NCBI RefSeq assembly: GCF_023091745.1
Contig: NW_026291790.1
Coordinates: 124,001-188,000, forward strand
DNA from: Budorcas taxicolor
Lineage: Eukaryota > Chordata > Mammalia > Artiodactyla > Bovidae
DNA: 64,000 nucleotides
Direction of reading: 5' to 3'
This document shows, one piece after another, positions 34,585 through 47,636 of the stretch. The translations under genes were made by a program, and so were the position numbers. Below the pieces are notes generated by a model, which saw only the letters and a list, made by a program, of their open reading frames with translations, ran no database searches and was not told the origin of the DNA. Numbering within the stretch: the first letter of the stretch is position 1; each line of letters starts with the position of its first letter.

Positions 34585-37500
34585 TTGAGATGCGACGGGA
34601 ACGCCGGGAACTCTTTCCCGACGAAGCAGGGAAAGGATCCCTCATCTCGAGCTACGAGGCCGAAACGGGGCTCCTCTGCATGTGGGCGGGACCCTCGTGA
34701 TTCCTCTCGAGTGGAGACGGGTATGTCAGGGAACTTCTTGATTTGCAGCAAGGGTGTGAAGAAGCCTTTCGAAGTTCCAGAGGTGAGGTGTGATCCGCCT
34801 CGTGACACCTCAGCAGAAATGGGCCTCATCTCGCCTGGAGGGGAGAACCTCCTGGATTTTCTCGAGTTGCGGCAGGTCTTCTCGAGTTACGACGGGGACC
34901 TCAGGGACCCGCTCTGGTGGCCTCAGGAAAGGCCAGTCCCCATGCGAGTTGCTAGGGGACCTCTCGGGATTCCTCTCCCGTCCATGCCGGGGCCTCAGTC
35001 CTTGTGTGGAGTCGGGGCCAGAACCTGAGGATTCCTCTCCAGTGTTGCCATGGATCTTGGGGTGCTTCTGAGTCTCCCCAGGGGAGTCAGGCCTCGTCTC
35101 GAGTGGGGGCATGCACGTGCGCTTTCCTCCCGAGCTGCAGCAGTATTGTCACGCTTCCTGTCACGTGGATCAAGGGATCTGTGGCTTTCCCTCGAGGCTG
35201 TCCCTCGAGGCTTTCCCACGAGGCTTTCCCACAGGGCTGTGCCACGTGCCACCTTGGTGTGAGTCGATCCTCGGCGTGAAAGACGAGCCGGTGAAGGGAA
35301 AAGAGGTTCCTCTGGAATGGACTGAGACATCTGGGGGACTCTTGGAATGGTGGCACGACCCTGGAGTTCCTCTCGCCGTTCCTGTTGAGAGGGCCTCCTC
35401 TTGAGATGCGACGGGAACGCCGGGAACTCTTTCCCGACGATGAAGGGACAGGATCCCTCATCTCGAGCTACGAGGCGGAAACGGGGCTCCTCTGGATGTG
35501 GGTGGGTCACTCGTGATTCCTCTCGAGTGGAGACGACTATGTCGGGGAACTTCTTGATTTGCAGCAAGGGTGTGAAGGAGCCTTTCGAAATTCCAGAGGT
35601 GAGATGTGATCAGCCTCGAGACGCCTCAGCAGAAATGGGCCTCATCTCGCCTGGAGGGGAGAACCTCCTGGATTTTCTCGAGTTGCGGCAGGTCTTCTCG
35701 AGTTACGAAGGGTACCTCAGGGACCCGCTCTGGTGGCCTCAGGAAAGGCCAGTCCCCATGCGAGTTGCTAGGGGGCCTCTCGGGATTCCTCTCCCGTCCA
35801 TGCCGGGGCCTCAGTCCTAGTGTGGAGTCGGGGCCGGAACCTGAGGATTCCTCTCCAGGGTTGCCACGGATCTTGGGGTGCTTCTGAGTCTCCCCAGGGG
35901 AGTCAGGCCTCGTCTCGAGTGGGGGCATGCACGTGCGCTTTCCTCCCGAGCTGCAGCAGTAGTGTCACGCTTCCTGTCACGTGGATCAAGGGATCTGTGG
36001 CTTTCCCTCGAGGCTGTCCCTCGAGGCTTTCCCACGAGGCTTTCCCACAGGGCTGTGCCACGTGCCACCTTGGTGGGAGTCGATCCTCGGCGTGAAAGAC
36101 GAGCCGGTGAAGGGAAAAGAGGAATGGACTGAGACATCTGGGGGACTCTTGGAAAGGTGGCACGACCCTGGAGTTCCTCTCGCCATTCCTGTTGAGAGGG
36201 CCTCCTCTTGAGATGCGACGGGAACGCCGGGAACTCTTTCCCGACGAAGCACGGACAGGATCCCTCATCTCGAGCTATGACGCGGAAACGAGGCTCCTCT
36301 GGATGTGGGCGGGACCCTCGTGATTCCTCTCGAGTGGAGACGGTTATGTCGGGGAACTTCTTGATTTGCACCAAGGGTGTGAAGGAGCCTTTCGAGGTTC
36401 CACAAGGGAGGTGTGATCAGCCTCGAGACGCCTCAGCGGAAATGGGCCTCATCTCGCCTGGAGGGGAGAACCTCCTGGATTTTCTCGAGTTGCGGCAGGT
36501 CTTCTCGAGTTACGAAGGGGACCTCAGGGACCCGCTCTGGTGGCCTCAGGAAAGGCCAGTCCCCATGCGAGTTGCTTGGGGGCCTCTCGGGATTCCCCTC
36601 CCGTCCATGCCGGGGCCTCAGTCCTTGTGTGGAGTCGGGGCCGGAACCTGAGGATTCCTCTCCAGGGTTGCCACGGATCTTGGGGTGCTTCTGAGTCTCC
36701 CCAGGGGAGTCAGGCCTCGTCTCGAGTGGGGGCATGCACGTGCGCTTTCCTCCCGATCTGCAGCAGTAGTGTCACGCTTCCTGTCACGTGGATCAAGGGA
36801 TCTGTGTCTTTCCCTCAAGGGCTGTCCCTCGAGGCTTTCCCACGAGGCTTTCCCACAGGGCTGTGCCACTTGCCACCTTGGTGTGAGTCGATCCTCGGCG
36901 TCAAAGACGAGCCGGTGAAGGGAAAAGAGGTTCCTCTGGAATGGACTGAGACATCTGGGGGACTCTTGGAAACGTGGCACGACCCTGGAGTTCCTCTCGC
37001 CATTCCTGTTGAGAGGGGCCTTCTCTTGAGATGCGACGGGAACGCCGGGAACTCTTTCCCGACGAAGCAGGGACAGGATCCCTCATCTCGAGCTACGAGG
37101 CGGAAACGGGGCTCCTCTGGATGTGGGCGGGACCCTCGTGATTCCTCTCGAGTGGAGACGGCTATGTCGGGGAACTTCTTGATTTGCACCAAGGGTGTGA
37201 AGGAGCCTTTCGAAGTTCCACAGGGGAGGTGTGATCAGCCTCGAGACGCCTCAGCGGAAATGGGCCTCATCTCGCCTGGAGGGGACAACCTCCTGGATTT
37301 TCTCGAGTTGCGGCAGGTCTTCTCGAGTTACGACGGGGAGCTCAGGGACCCGCTCTGGTGGCCTCAGGAAAGGCCAGTCCCCATGCGAGTTGCTAGGGGA
37401 CCTCTCGGGATTCCTCTCCCGTCCAATGCCGGGGCCTCAGTCCTTGTGTGGAGTCGGGGCCGGAACCTGAGGATTCCTCTCCAGTGTTGCCATGGATCTT

Positions 37501-37842
37501 GGGGTGCTTCTGAGTCTCCCCAGGGGAGTCAGGCCTCGTCTCGAGTGGGGGCATGCACGTGCGCTTTCCTCCCGAGCTGCAGCAGTAGAGTCACGCTTCC
37601 TGTCACGTGGATCAAGGGATCTGTGTCTTTCCCTCGAGGCTGTTCCTCGAGGCTTTCCCACGAGGCTTTCCCACAGGGCTGTGCCACGTGCCACCTTGGT
37701 GGGAGTCGATCCTCGGCGTGAAAGACGAGCCGGTGAAGGGAAAAGAGGTTCCTCTGGAATGGACTGAGACATCTGGGGGACTCTTGGAATGGTGGCACGA
37801 CCCTGGAGTTCCTCTCGCCGTTCCTGTTGAGAGGGCCTCCTC
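34585..37842 (+). repeat. Tetramer HOR copy 2 (M43-M46, 3258 bp)
   Basis: Repeats M39-M42 with all the private marks listed for them. From about 34,676 (CTGCATGTGG) to about 37,930 I saw essentially no substitutions. The differences are a 9-bp deletion near 36,122, loss of the extra G at the M41 equivalent, and single-base insertions near 36,821, 37,018 and 37,425. M44 is therefore 807 bp, M45 818 and M46 817. Similarity to M39 stops at 37,936, where M47 has CTGGATGTGG. Confidence 0.8.
36118..36125 (+). other. Nine-base deletion joint in M44
   Basis: Other monomers read AAAGAGGTTCCTCTGGAATGG here; this one reads AAAAGAGGAATGG. The missing nine bases lie between two GG dinucleotides, which fits slippage or microhomology-mediated deletion. 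It is the only indel longer than 2 bp in the window and makes M44 the shortest monomer at 807 bp. Confidence 0.85.
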
Positions 37843-39590
37843 TTGAGATGCGACGGGAACGCCGGGAACTCTTTCCCGACGAAGCAGGGAAAGGATCCCT
37901 CATCTCGAGCTACGAGGCCGAAACGGGGCTCCTCTGGATGTGGGCGGGACCCTCGTGATTCCTCTCGAGTGGAGACGGGTATGTCGGGGAACTTCTTGAT
38001 TTGCAGCAAGGGTGTGAAGGAGCCTTTCGAAGTTCCAGAGGTGAGGTGTGATCCGCTTCGTGACACCTCAGCAGAAATGGGCCTCATCTCGCCTGGAGGG
38101 GAGAACCTCCTGGATTTTCTCGAGTTGCGGCAGGTCTTCTCGAGTTACGATGGGGACCTCAGGGACCCGCTCTGGTTGCCTCAGGAAAGGCCAGTCCCCT
38201 TGCGAGTTGCTAGGGGACCTCTCGGGATTCCTCTCCCGTCCATGCCGGGGGCCTCAGTCCTTGTGTGGTGTCGGGGCCGGAACCTGAGGATTCCTCTCCA
38301 GTGTTGCCATGGATCTTGGGGTGCTTCTGAGTCTCCCCAGGGGAGTCAGGCCTCGTCTCGAGTGGGGGCATGCACGTGCGCTTTCCTCCCGAGCTGCAGC
38401 AGTAGTGTCACGCTTCCTGTCACGTGGATCAAGGGATCTGTGGCTTTCCCTCGAGGCTGTCCCTCGAGGCTTTCCCAGGAGGCTTTACCACAGGGCTGTG
38501 CCACGTGCCACCTTGGTGTGAGTCGATCCTCGGCGTGAAAGACGAGCCGGTGAAGGGAAAAGAGGTTCCTCTGGAATGGACTGAGACATCTGGGGGACTC
38601 TTGGAATGGTGGCACGACCCTGGAGTTCCTCTCGCCGTTCCTGTTGAGAGGGCCTCCTCTTGAGATGCGACGGGAACGCCGGGAACTCTTTCCCGACGAA
38701 GCAGGGAAAGGATCCCTCATCTCGAGCTACGAGGCGGAAACGGGGCTCCTCTGGATGTGGGCGGGACCCTCGTGATTCCTCTCGAGTGGAGACGGGTATG
38801 TCGGGGAACTTCTTGATTTGCACCAAGGGTGTGAAGGACCCTTTCGAAGTTCCAGAGGTGAGGTGTGATCAGCCTCGAGACGCCTCAGCGGAAATGGGCC
38901 TCATCTCGCCTGGAGGGGAGAACCTCCAGGATTTTCTCGAGTTGCGGCAGGTCTTCTCGAGTTACGAAGGGGGACCTCAGGGACCCGCTCTGGTGGCCTC
39001 AGGAAAGGCCAGTCCCCATGCGAGTTGCTAGGGGGCCTCTCGGGATTCCTCTCCCGTCCATGCCGGGGCCTCAGTCCTTGTGTGGAGTCGGGGGCCGGAA
39101 CCTGAGGATTCCTCTCCAGTGTTGCCATGGATCTTGGGGTGCTTCTGAGTCTCCCCAGGGGAGTCAGGCCTCGTCTCGAGTGGGGGCATGCACGTGCGCT
39201 TTCCTCCCGTGCTGCAGCAGTAGTGTCACGCTTGTGTCACGTGGATCAAGGGATCTGTGGCTTTCCCTCGAGGCTGTCCCTCGAGGCTTTCCCAGGAGGC
39301 TTTCCTACAGGGCTGTGCCACGTGCCACCTTGGTGTGAGTCGATCCTCGGCGTGAAAGACGAGCCGGTGAAGGGAAAAGAGGTTCCTCTGGAATGGACTG
39401 AGACATCTGGGGGACTCTTGGAATGGTGGCACGACCCTGGAGTTCCTCTCGCCGTTCCTGTTGAGAGGGCCTCCTCTTGAGATGCGACGGGAACGCCGGG
39501 AACTCTTTCCCGACGAAGCAGGGACAGGATCCCTCATCTCGAGCTACGAGGCCGAAACGGGGGCTCCTCTGGATGTGGGCGGGGACCCTC
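36815..39590 (+). other. Cluster of nine single-base indels, mostly extra G in G-runs
   Basis: Relative to the array consensus, extra G appears near 36,821, 37,018, 38,250, 38,973, 39,094, 39,563 and 39,584. Extra A appears near 37,425, and one base is missing near 39,234. Seven of nine lengthen a G homopolymer by one. The other roughly 61 kb shows only about eight single-base indels besides the inherited gamma deletion. The pattern looks like consensus-calling error in a poorly supported stretch, though a locally less homogenised segment is possible. Confidence 0.7.
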
Positions 39591-40294
39591 GTGATTCCTC
39601 TCGAGTGGAGACGGGTATGTCGGGGAACTTCTTGATTTGCAGCAAGGGTGTGAAGGAGACTTTCGAAGTTCCAGAGGTGAGGTGTGATCCGCTTCGTGAC
39701 ACCTCAGCAGAAATGGGCCTCATCTCGCCTGGAGGGGAGAACCTCCTGGATTTTCTCGAGTTGCGGCAGGTCTTCTCGTGTTACGACGGGGACCTCAGGG
39801 ACCCGCTCTGGTGGCCTCAGGAATGGCCTGTCCCCATGCGAGTTGCTAGGGGACCTCTCGTGATTCCTCTCCCGTCCATGCCGGGGCCTCAGTCCTTGTG
39901 TGGACTCTGGGCTGGAACCTGAGGATTCCTCTCCAGTGTTGCCATGGATCTTGGGGTGCTTCTGAGTCTCCCCAGGGGAGTCAGGCCTCGTCTCGAGTGG
40001 GGGCATGCACGTGCGCTTTCCTCCCGAGCTGCAGCATTAGTGTCACGCTTCCTGTCACGTGGATCAAGGGATCTGTGGCTTTCCCTCGAGGTTGTCCCTC
40101 GAGGCTTTCCCACGAGGCTTTCCCTCAGGGCAGTGCCACGTGCCACCTTGGTGTGAGTCGATCCTCGGCGTGAAAGACGAGCCGGTGAAGGGAAAAGAGG
40201 TTCCTCTGGAATGGACTGAGACATCTGGGGGACTCTTGGAAAGGTGGCACGACCCTGGAGTTCCTCTCGCCGTTCCTGTTGAGAGGGCCTCCTC
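37843..40294 (+). repeat. Divergent monomers M47-M49 (817, 817, 818 bp)
   Basis: M47 and M49 share CGCTTCGTGACACC (38,052 and 39,688), pointing to a dimer relation. M47 and M48 share the CCCAGGAGGC tail variant (38,475 and 39,292). M48 has CTCCAGGATT and CTCCCGTGCTG. M49 has CGTGTTACG, AATGGCCTG, CTCGTGATTCC and GGACTCTGGGCTGG, plus a CAGCATTAG end at 40,037 that is later duplicated at 49,011. All three exceed 816 bp because of the extra G residues. Confidence 0.65.
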
Positions 40295-42740
40295 TTGAGA
40301 TGCGACGGGAACGCCGGGAACTCTTTCCCGATGAAGCAGGGACAGGATCCCTCATCTCGAGCTACGAGGCCGAAACGGGGCTCCTCTGGATGTGGGCGGG
40401 ACCCTCGTGATTCCTCTCGAGTGGAGACGGGTATGTCGGGGAACTTCTTGATTTGCAGCAAGGGTGTGAAGGAGCCTTTCGAACTTCCAGAGGTGAGGTG
40501 TGATCCGCCTCGTGACACCTCAGCAGAAATGGGCCTCATCTCGCCTGGAGGGGAGAACCTCCTGGATTTCTCGAGTTGCGGCAGGTGTTCTCGAGTTACG
40601 ACGGGGACCTCAGGGACCCGCTCTGGTGGCCTCAGGAAAGGCCAGTCCCCATGCGAGTTGCTAGGGGACCTCTCGGGATTCCTCTCCCGTCCATGCTGGG
40701 GCCTCAGTCCTTGTGTGGAGTCGGGGCCGGAACCTGAGGATTCCTCTCCAGTGTTGCCATGGATCTTGGGGTGCTTCTGAGTATCCCCAGGGGAGTCAGG
40801 CCTCGTCTCGAGTGGGGGAATGCACGTAAGCTTTCCTCCCGAGCTGCAGCAGTCGTGTCATGCTTCCTGTCACGTGGATCAAGGGATCTGTGGCTTTCCC
40901 TCGAGGCTGTCCCTCGAGGCTTTCCCACGAGGCTTTCCCACAGGGCTGTGCCACGTGCCACCTTGGTGTGAGTCGATCCTCGGCGTGAAAGACGAGCCGG
41001 TGAAGGGAAAAGAGGTTCCTCTGGAATGGACTGCGACATCTGGGGGACTCTTGGAAAGGTGGCAAGACCCTGGAGTTCCTCTCGCCGTTCTTGTTGAGAC
41101 GGCCTCCTCTTGAGATGCGACGGGAACGCCGGGAACTCTTTCCCGACGAAGCAGGGAAAGGATCCCTCATCTCGAGCTACGAGGCGGAAACGGGGCTCCT
41201 CTGGATGTGGGCGGGACCCTCGTGATTCCTCTCGAGTGGAGAGGGGTATGTCGGGGAACTTCTTGATTTGCAGCAAGGGTGTGAAGGAGCCTTTCGAAGT
41301 TCCAGAGGTGAGGTGTGATCCGCCTCGTGACTCCTCAGCAGAAATGGGCCTCATCTCGCCTGGAGGGGAGAACCTCCTGGATTTTCTCGAGTTGCGGCAG
41401 GTCTTCTCGACTTACGACGGGGACCTCAGGGACCCGCTCTGGTGGCCTCAGGAAAGGCCAGTCCCCATGCGAGTTGCTAGGGGACCTCTCGGGATTCCTC
41501 TCCCGTCCATGCCGGGGCCTCAGTCTTTGTGTGGAGTCGGGGCCGGAACCTGAGGATTCCTCTCCAGTGTTGCCATGGATCTTGGGGTGCTTCTGAGTCT
41601 CCCCAGGGGAGTCAGGCCTCGTCTCGAGTGGGGGCATGCACATGCGCATTCCTCCCGAGCTGCAGCAGTCGTGTCACGCTTCCTGTCACGTGGATCAAGG
41701 GATCTGTGGCTTTCCCTCGAGGCTGTCCCTCGAGGCTTTCCCACGAGGCTTTCCCACAGGGCTGTGCCACGTGCCACCTTGGTGTGAGTCGATCCTCGGC
41801 GTGAAAGACGAGCCGGTGAAGGGAAAAGAGGTTCCTCTGGAATGGACTGATACATCTGCGGGACTCTTGGAATGGTGGCACGACCCTGGAGTTCCTCTCG
41901 CCGTTCCTGTTGAGAGGGCCTCCTCTTGAGATGCGACGGGAACGCCGGGAACTCTTTCCGAAGAAGCAGGGAAAGGATACCTCATCTCGAGCTACGAGGC
42001 GGAAACGGGGCTCCTCTGGATGTGGGCGGGACCCTCGTGATTCCTCTCGAGTGGAGACGGGTATGTCGGGGAACTTCTTGATTTGCACCAAGGGTGTGAA
42101 GGACCCTTTCGAAGTTCCAGAGGTGAGGTGTGATCAGCCTCGAGACGCCTCAGCGGAAATGGGCCTCATCTCGCCTGGAGGGGAGAACCTCCTGGATTTT
42201 CTCGAGTTGCGGCAGGTCTTCTCGAGTTACGACGGGGACCTCAGGGACCCGCTCTGGTGGCCTCAGGAAAGGCCAGTCCCCATGCGAGTTGCTAGGGGAC
42301 CTCTCGGGATTCCTCTCCCGTCCATGCCGGGGCCTCAGTCCTTGTGTGGAGTTGGGCCCGGAACCTGAGGATTCCTCTCCAGTGTTGCCATGGATCTTGG
42401 GGTGCTTCTGAGTCTCCCCAGGGGAGTCAGGCCTCGTCTCGAGTGGGGGCATGCACGTGCGCTTTCCTCCCGAGCTGCAGCAGTCGTGTCACGCTTCCTG
42501 TCACGTGGATCAAGGGATCTGTGGCTTTCCCTCGAGGCTGTCCCTCGAGGCTTTCCCACGAGGCTTTCCCACAGGGCTGTGCCACGTGCCACCTTGGTGT
42601 GAGTCGATCCTCGGCGTGAAAGACGAGCCGGTGAAGGGAAAAGAGGTTCCTCTGGAATGGACTGAGACATCTGCGGGACTCTTGGAATGGTGGCACGACC
42701 CTGGAGTTCCTCTCGCCGTTCCTGTTGAGAGGGCCTCCTC

Positions 42741-45188
42741 TTGAGATGCGACGGGAACGCCGGGAACTCTTTCCCGACGAAGCAGGGAAAGGATCCCTCA
42801 TCTCGAGCTACGAGGCGGAAACGGGGCTCCTCTGGATGTGGGCGGGACCCTCGTGATTCCTCTCGAGTGGAGAGGGGTATGTCGGGGAACTTCTTGATTT
42901 GCAGCAAGGGTGTGAAGGAGCCTTTCGAAGTTCCAGAGGTGAGGTGTGATCCGCCTCCTGACGCCTTAGCAGAAATGGGCCTCATCTCGCCTGGAGGGGA
43001 GAACCTCCTGGATTTTCTCGAGTTGCGGCAGGTCTTCTCGTGTTACGACGGGGACCTCAGGGAACCGCTCTGGTGGCCTCAGTAAAGGCCAGTCCCCATG
43101 CGAGTTGCTAGGGGACCTCTCGGGATTCCTCTCCCGTCCATGCCGGGGCCTCAGTCTTTGTGTGGAGTCGGGGCCGGAACCTGAGGATTCCTCTCCAGTG
43201 TTGCCATGGATCTTGGGGTGCTTCTGAGTCTCCCCAGGGGAGTCAGGCCTCGTCTCGAGTGGGGGCATGCACGTGCGCTTTCCTCCCGAGCTGCAGCAGT
43301 CGTGCCACGCTTCCTGTCACGTGGATCAAGGGATCTGTGGCTTTCCCTCGAGGCTGTCCCTCGAGGCTTTCCCACGAGGCTTTCTCACAGGGCTGTGCCA
43401 CGTGCCACCTTGGTGTGAGTCGATCCTCGGCGTGAAAGACGAGCCGGTGAAGGGAAAAGAGGTTCCTGTGGAATGGACTGAGACATCTGCGGGACTCTTG
43501 GAATGGTGGCACGACCCTGGAGTTCCTCTCGCCGTTCCTGTTGAGAGGGCCTCCTCTTGAGATGCGACGGGAACGCCGGGAACTCTTTCCTGACGAAGCA
43601 GGGAAAGGATCCCTCATCTCGAGCTACGAGGCGGAAACGGGGCTCCTCTGGATGTGGGCGGGACCCTCGTGATTCCTCTCGAGTGCAGACGGGTATGTCG
43701 GGGAACTTCTTGATTTGCAGCAAGGGTGTGAAGGAGCCTTTCGAAGTTCCAGAGGTGAGGTGTGATCCGCCTCGTGACACCTCAGCAGAAATGGGCCTCA
43801 TCTCGCCTGGAGGGGAGAACCTCCTGGATTTTCTCGAGTTGCGGCAGGTCTTCTCGAGTTACGACGGGGACCTCAGGGACCTGCTCTGGTGGCCTCAGGA
43901 AAGGCCAGTCCCCATGCGAGTTGCTAGGGGACCTCTCGGGATTCCTCTCCCGTCCATGCCGGCGCCTCAGTCCTTGTGTGGAGTCGGGGCCGGAACCTAA
44001 GGATTCCTCTCCAGTGTTGCCATGGATCTTGGGGTGCTTCTGAGTCTCCCCAGGGGAGTCAGGCCTCGTCTCGAGTGGGGGCATGCACGTGCGCTTTCCT
44101 CCCGAGCTGCAGCAGTAGTGTCACGCTTCCTGTCACGTGGATCAAGGGATCTGTGGCTTTCCCTCGAGGCTGTCCCTCGAGGCTTTCCCACGAGGCTTTC
44201 CCACAGGGCTGTGCCACGTGCCACCTTGGTGTGAGTCGATCCTCGGCGTGAAAGACGAGCCGGTGAAGGGAAAAGAGGTTCCTCTGGAATGGACTGCGAC
44301 ATCTGGGGGACTCTTGGAAAGGTGGCAAGACCCTGGAGTTCCTCTCGCCGTTCTTGTTGAGACGGCCTCCTCTTGAGATGCGACGGGAACGCCGGGAACT
44401 CTTTCCCGACGAAGCAGGGAAAGGATCCCTCATCTCGAGCTACGAGGCAGAAACGGGGCTCCTCTGGACGTGGGCGGGACCATCGTGATTCCTCTCGAGT
44501 GGAGACGGGTATGTCGGGGAACTTCTTGATTTGCACCAAGGGTGTGAAGGACCCTTTCGAAGTTCCAGAGGTGAGGTGTGATCAGCCTCGAGACGCCTCA
44601 GCGGAAATGGGCCTCATCTCGCCTGGAGGGGAGAACCTCCTGGATTTTCTCGAGTTGCGGCAGGTCTTCTTGAGTTACGACGGGGACCTCAGGGACCTGC
44701 TCTGGTGGCCTCAGTAAAGGCCAGTCCCCATGCGAGTTGCTAGGGGACCTCTCGGGATTCCTCTCCCGTCCATGCCGGCGCCTCAGTCCTTGTGTGGAGT
44801 CGGGGCCGGAACCTGAGGATTCCTCTCCAGTGTTGCCATGGATCTTGGGGTGCTTCTGAGTCTCCCCAGGGGAGTCAGGCCTCGTCTCGAGTGGGGGAAT
44901 GCACGTAAGCTTTCCTCCCGAGCTGCAGCAGTCGTGTCACGCTTCCTGTCACGTGGATCAAGGGATCTGTGGCTTTCCCTCGAGGCTGTCCCTCGAGGCT
45001 TTCCCACGAGGCTTTCCCACAGGGCTGTGCCACGTGCCACCTTGGTGTGAGTCGATCCTCGGCGTGAAAGACGAGCCGGTGAAGGGAAAAGAGGTTCCTC
45101 TGGAATGGACTGCGACATCTGGGGGACTCTTGGAAAGGTGGCAAGACCCTGGAGTTCCTCTCGCCGTTCTTGTTGAGACGGCCTCCTC
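42741..45188 (+). repeat. X-Y-Z trimer HOR copy T1 (M53-M55, 2448 bp)
   Basis: X (M53) has GAGAGGGGTATG, CCTGACGCCTTAGC, CGTGTTACG, GGGAACCGC and CCTCAGTAAAGG. Y (M54) has TTTCCTGACG, GGGACCTGC and CCGGCGCC. Z (M55) has GAGGCAGAAACG, GGACGTGGG, CTTGAGTTACG, CCTCAGTAAAGG and a CACGTAAGC end (44,905). Private to this copy are GAGTGCAGACGG (43,685) and GGAACCTAAGG (43,996). Confidence 0.8.
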
Positions 45189-47636
45189 TTGAGATGCGAC
45201 GGGAACGCCGGGAACTCTTTCCCGACGAAGCAGGGAAAGGATCCCTCATCTCGAGCTACGAGGCGGAAACGGGGCTCCTCTGGATGTGGGCGGGACCCTC
45301 GTGATTCCTCTCGAGTGGAGAGGGGTATGTCGGGGAACTTCTTGATTTGCAGCAAGGGTGTGAAGGAGCCTTTCGAAGTTCCAGAGGTGAGGTGTGATCC
45401 GCCTCCTGACGCCTTAGCAGAAATGGGCCTCATCTCGCCTGGAGGGGAGAACCTCCTGGATTTTCTCGAGTTGCGGCAGGTCTTCTCGTGTTACGACGGG
45501 GACCTCAGGGAACCGCTCTGGTGGCCTCAGTAAAGGCCAGTCCCCATGCGAGTTGCTAGGGGACCTCTCGGGATTCCTCTCCCGTCCATGCCGGGGCCTC
45601 AGTCTTTGTGTGGAGTCGGGGCCGGAACCTGAGGATTCCTCTCCAGTGTTGCCATGGATCTTGGGGTGCTTCTGAGTCTCCCCAGGGGAGTCAGGCCTCG
45701 TCTCGAGTGGGGGCATGCACGTGCGCTTTCCTCCCGAGCTGCAGCAGTCGTGCCACGCTTCCTGTCACGTGGATCAAGGGATCTGTGGCTTTCCCTCGAG
45801 GCTGTCCCTCGAGGCTTTCCCACGAGGCTTTCTCACAGGGCTGTGCCACGTGCCACCTTGGTGTGAGTCGATCCTCGGCGTGAAAGACGAGCCGGTGAAG
45901 GGAAAAGAGGTTCCTGTGGAATGGACTGAGACATCTGCGGGACTCTTGGAATGGTGGCACGACCCTGGAGTTCCTCTCGCCGTTCCTGTTGAGAGGGCCT
46001 CCTCTTGAGATGCGACGGGAACGCCGGGAACTCTTTCCTGACGAAGCAGGGAAAGGATCCCTCATCTCGAGCTACGAGGCGGAAACGGGGCTCCTCTGGA
46101 TGTGGGCGGGACCCTCGTGATTCCTCTCGAGTGGAGACGGGTATGTCGGGGAACTTCTTGATTTGCAGCAAGGGTGTGAAGGAGCCTTTCGAAGTTCCAG
46201 AGGTGAGGTGTGATCCGCCTCGTGACACCTCAGCAGAAATGGGCCTCATCTCGCCTGGAGGGGAGAACCTCCTGGATTTTCTCGAGTTGCGGCAGGTCTT
46301 CTCGAGTTACGACGGGGACCTCAGGGACCTGCTCTGGTGGCCTCAGGAAAGGCCAGTCCCCATGCGAGTTGCTAGGGGACCTCTCGGGATTCCTCTCCCG
46401 TCCATGCCGGCGCCTCAGTCCTTGTGTGGAGTCGGGGCCGGAACCTGAGGATTCCTCTCCAGTGTTGCCATGGATCTTGGGGTGCTTCTGAGTCTCCCCA
46501 GGGGAGTCAGGCCTCGTCTCGAGTGGGGGCATGCACGTGCGCTTTCCTCCCGAGCTGCAGCAGTAGTGTCACGCTTCCTGTCACGTGGATCAAGGGATCT
46601 GTGGCTTTCCCTCGAGGCTGTCCCTCGAGGCTTTCCCACGAGGCTTTCCCACAGGGCTGTGCCACGTGCCACCTTGGTGTGAGTCGATCCTCGGCGTGAA
46701 AGACGAGCCGGTGAAGGGAAAAGAGGTTCCTCTGGAATGGACTGCGACATCTGGGGGACTCTTGGAAAGGTGGCAAGACCCTGGAGTTCCTCTCGCCGTT
46801 CTTGTTGAGACGGCCTCCTCTTGAGATGCGACGGGAACGCCGGGAACTCTTTCCCGACGAAGCAGGGAAAGGATCCCTCATCTCGAGCTACGAGGCAGAA
46901 ACGGGGCTCCTCTGGACGTGGGCGGGACCATCGTGATTCCTCTCGAGTGGAGACGGGTATGTCGGGGAACTTCTTGATTTGCACCAAGGGTGTGAAGGAC
47001 CCTTTCGAAGTTCCAGAGGTGAGGTGTGATCAGCCTCGAGACGCCTCAGCGGAAATGGGCCTCATCTCGCCTGGAGGGGAGAACCTCCTGGATTTTCTCG
47101 AGTTGCGGCAGGTCTTCTTGAGTTACGACGGGGACCTCAGGGACCTGCTCTGGTGGCCTCAGTAAAGGCCAGTCCCCATGCGAGTTGCTAGGGGACCTCT
47201 CGGGATTCCTCTCCCGTCCATGCCGGCGCCTCAGTCCTTGTGTGGAGTCGGGGCCGGAACCTGAGGATTCCTCTCCAGTGTTGCCATGGATCTTGGGGTG
47301 CTTCTGAGTCTCCCCAGGGGAGTCAGGCCTCGTCTCGAGTGGGGGAATGCACGTAAGCTTTCCTCCCGAGCTGCAGCAGTCGTGTCACGCTTCCTGTCAC
47401 GTGGATCAAGGGATCTGTGGCTTTCCCTCGAGGCTGTCCCTCGAGGCTTTCCCACGAGGCTTTCCCACAGGGCTGTGCCACGTGCCACCTTGGTGTGAGT
47501 CGATCCTCGGCGTGAAAGACGAGCCGGTGAAGGGAAAAGAGGTTCCTCTGGAATGGACTGCGACATCTGGGGGACTCTTGGAAAGGTGGCAAGACCCTGG
47601 AGTTCCTCTCGCCGTTCTTGTTGAGACGGCCTCCTC
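45189..47636 (+). repeat. X-Y-Z trimer HOR copy T2 (M56-M58, 2448 bp)
   Basis: Same three types at +2448 with only a handful of single changes relative to the preceding trimer (GAGTGGAGACGG and GGAACCTGAGG restored). M56 has the tail-derived TGCGACATCT/GGCAAGACC preceding it, where T1's M53 follows a V-type end, so the T1 left border is the V/X boundary. Confidence 0.8.

Noticed and set aside
36540..37721. 393-residue plus-strand open frame, the longest in the window
   Set aside because: It exists only because the single-base insertions near 36,821, 37,018 and 37,425 shift frames and skip the usual stops. Its content is the same satellite read in successive frames.
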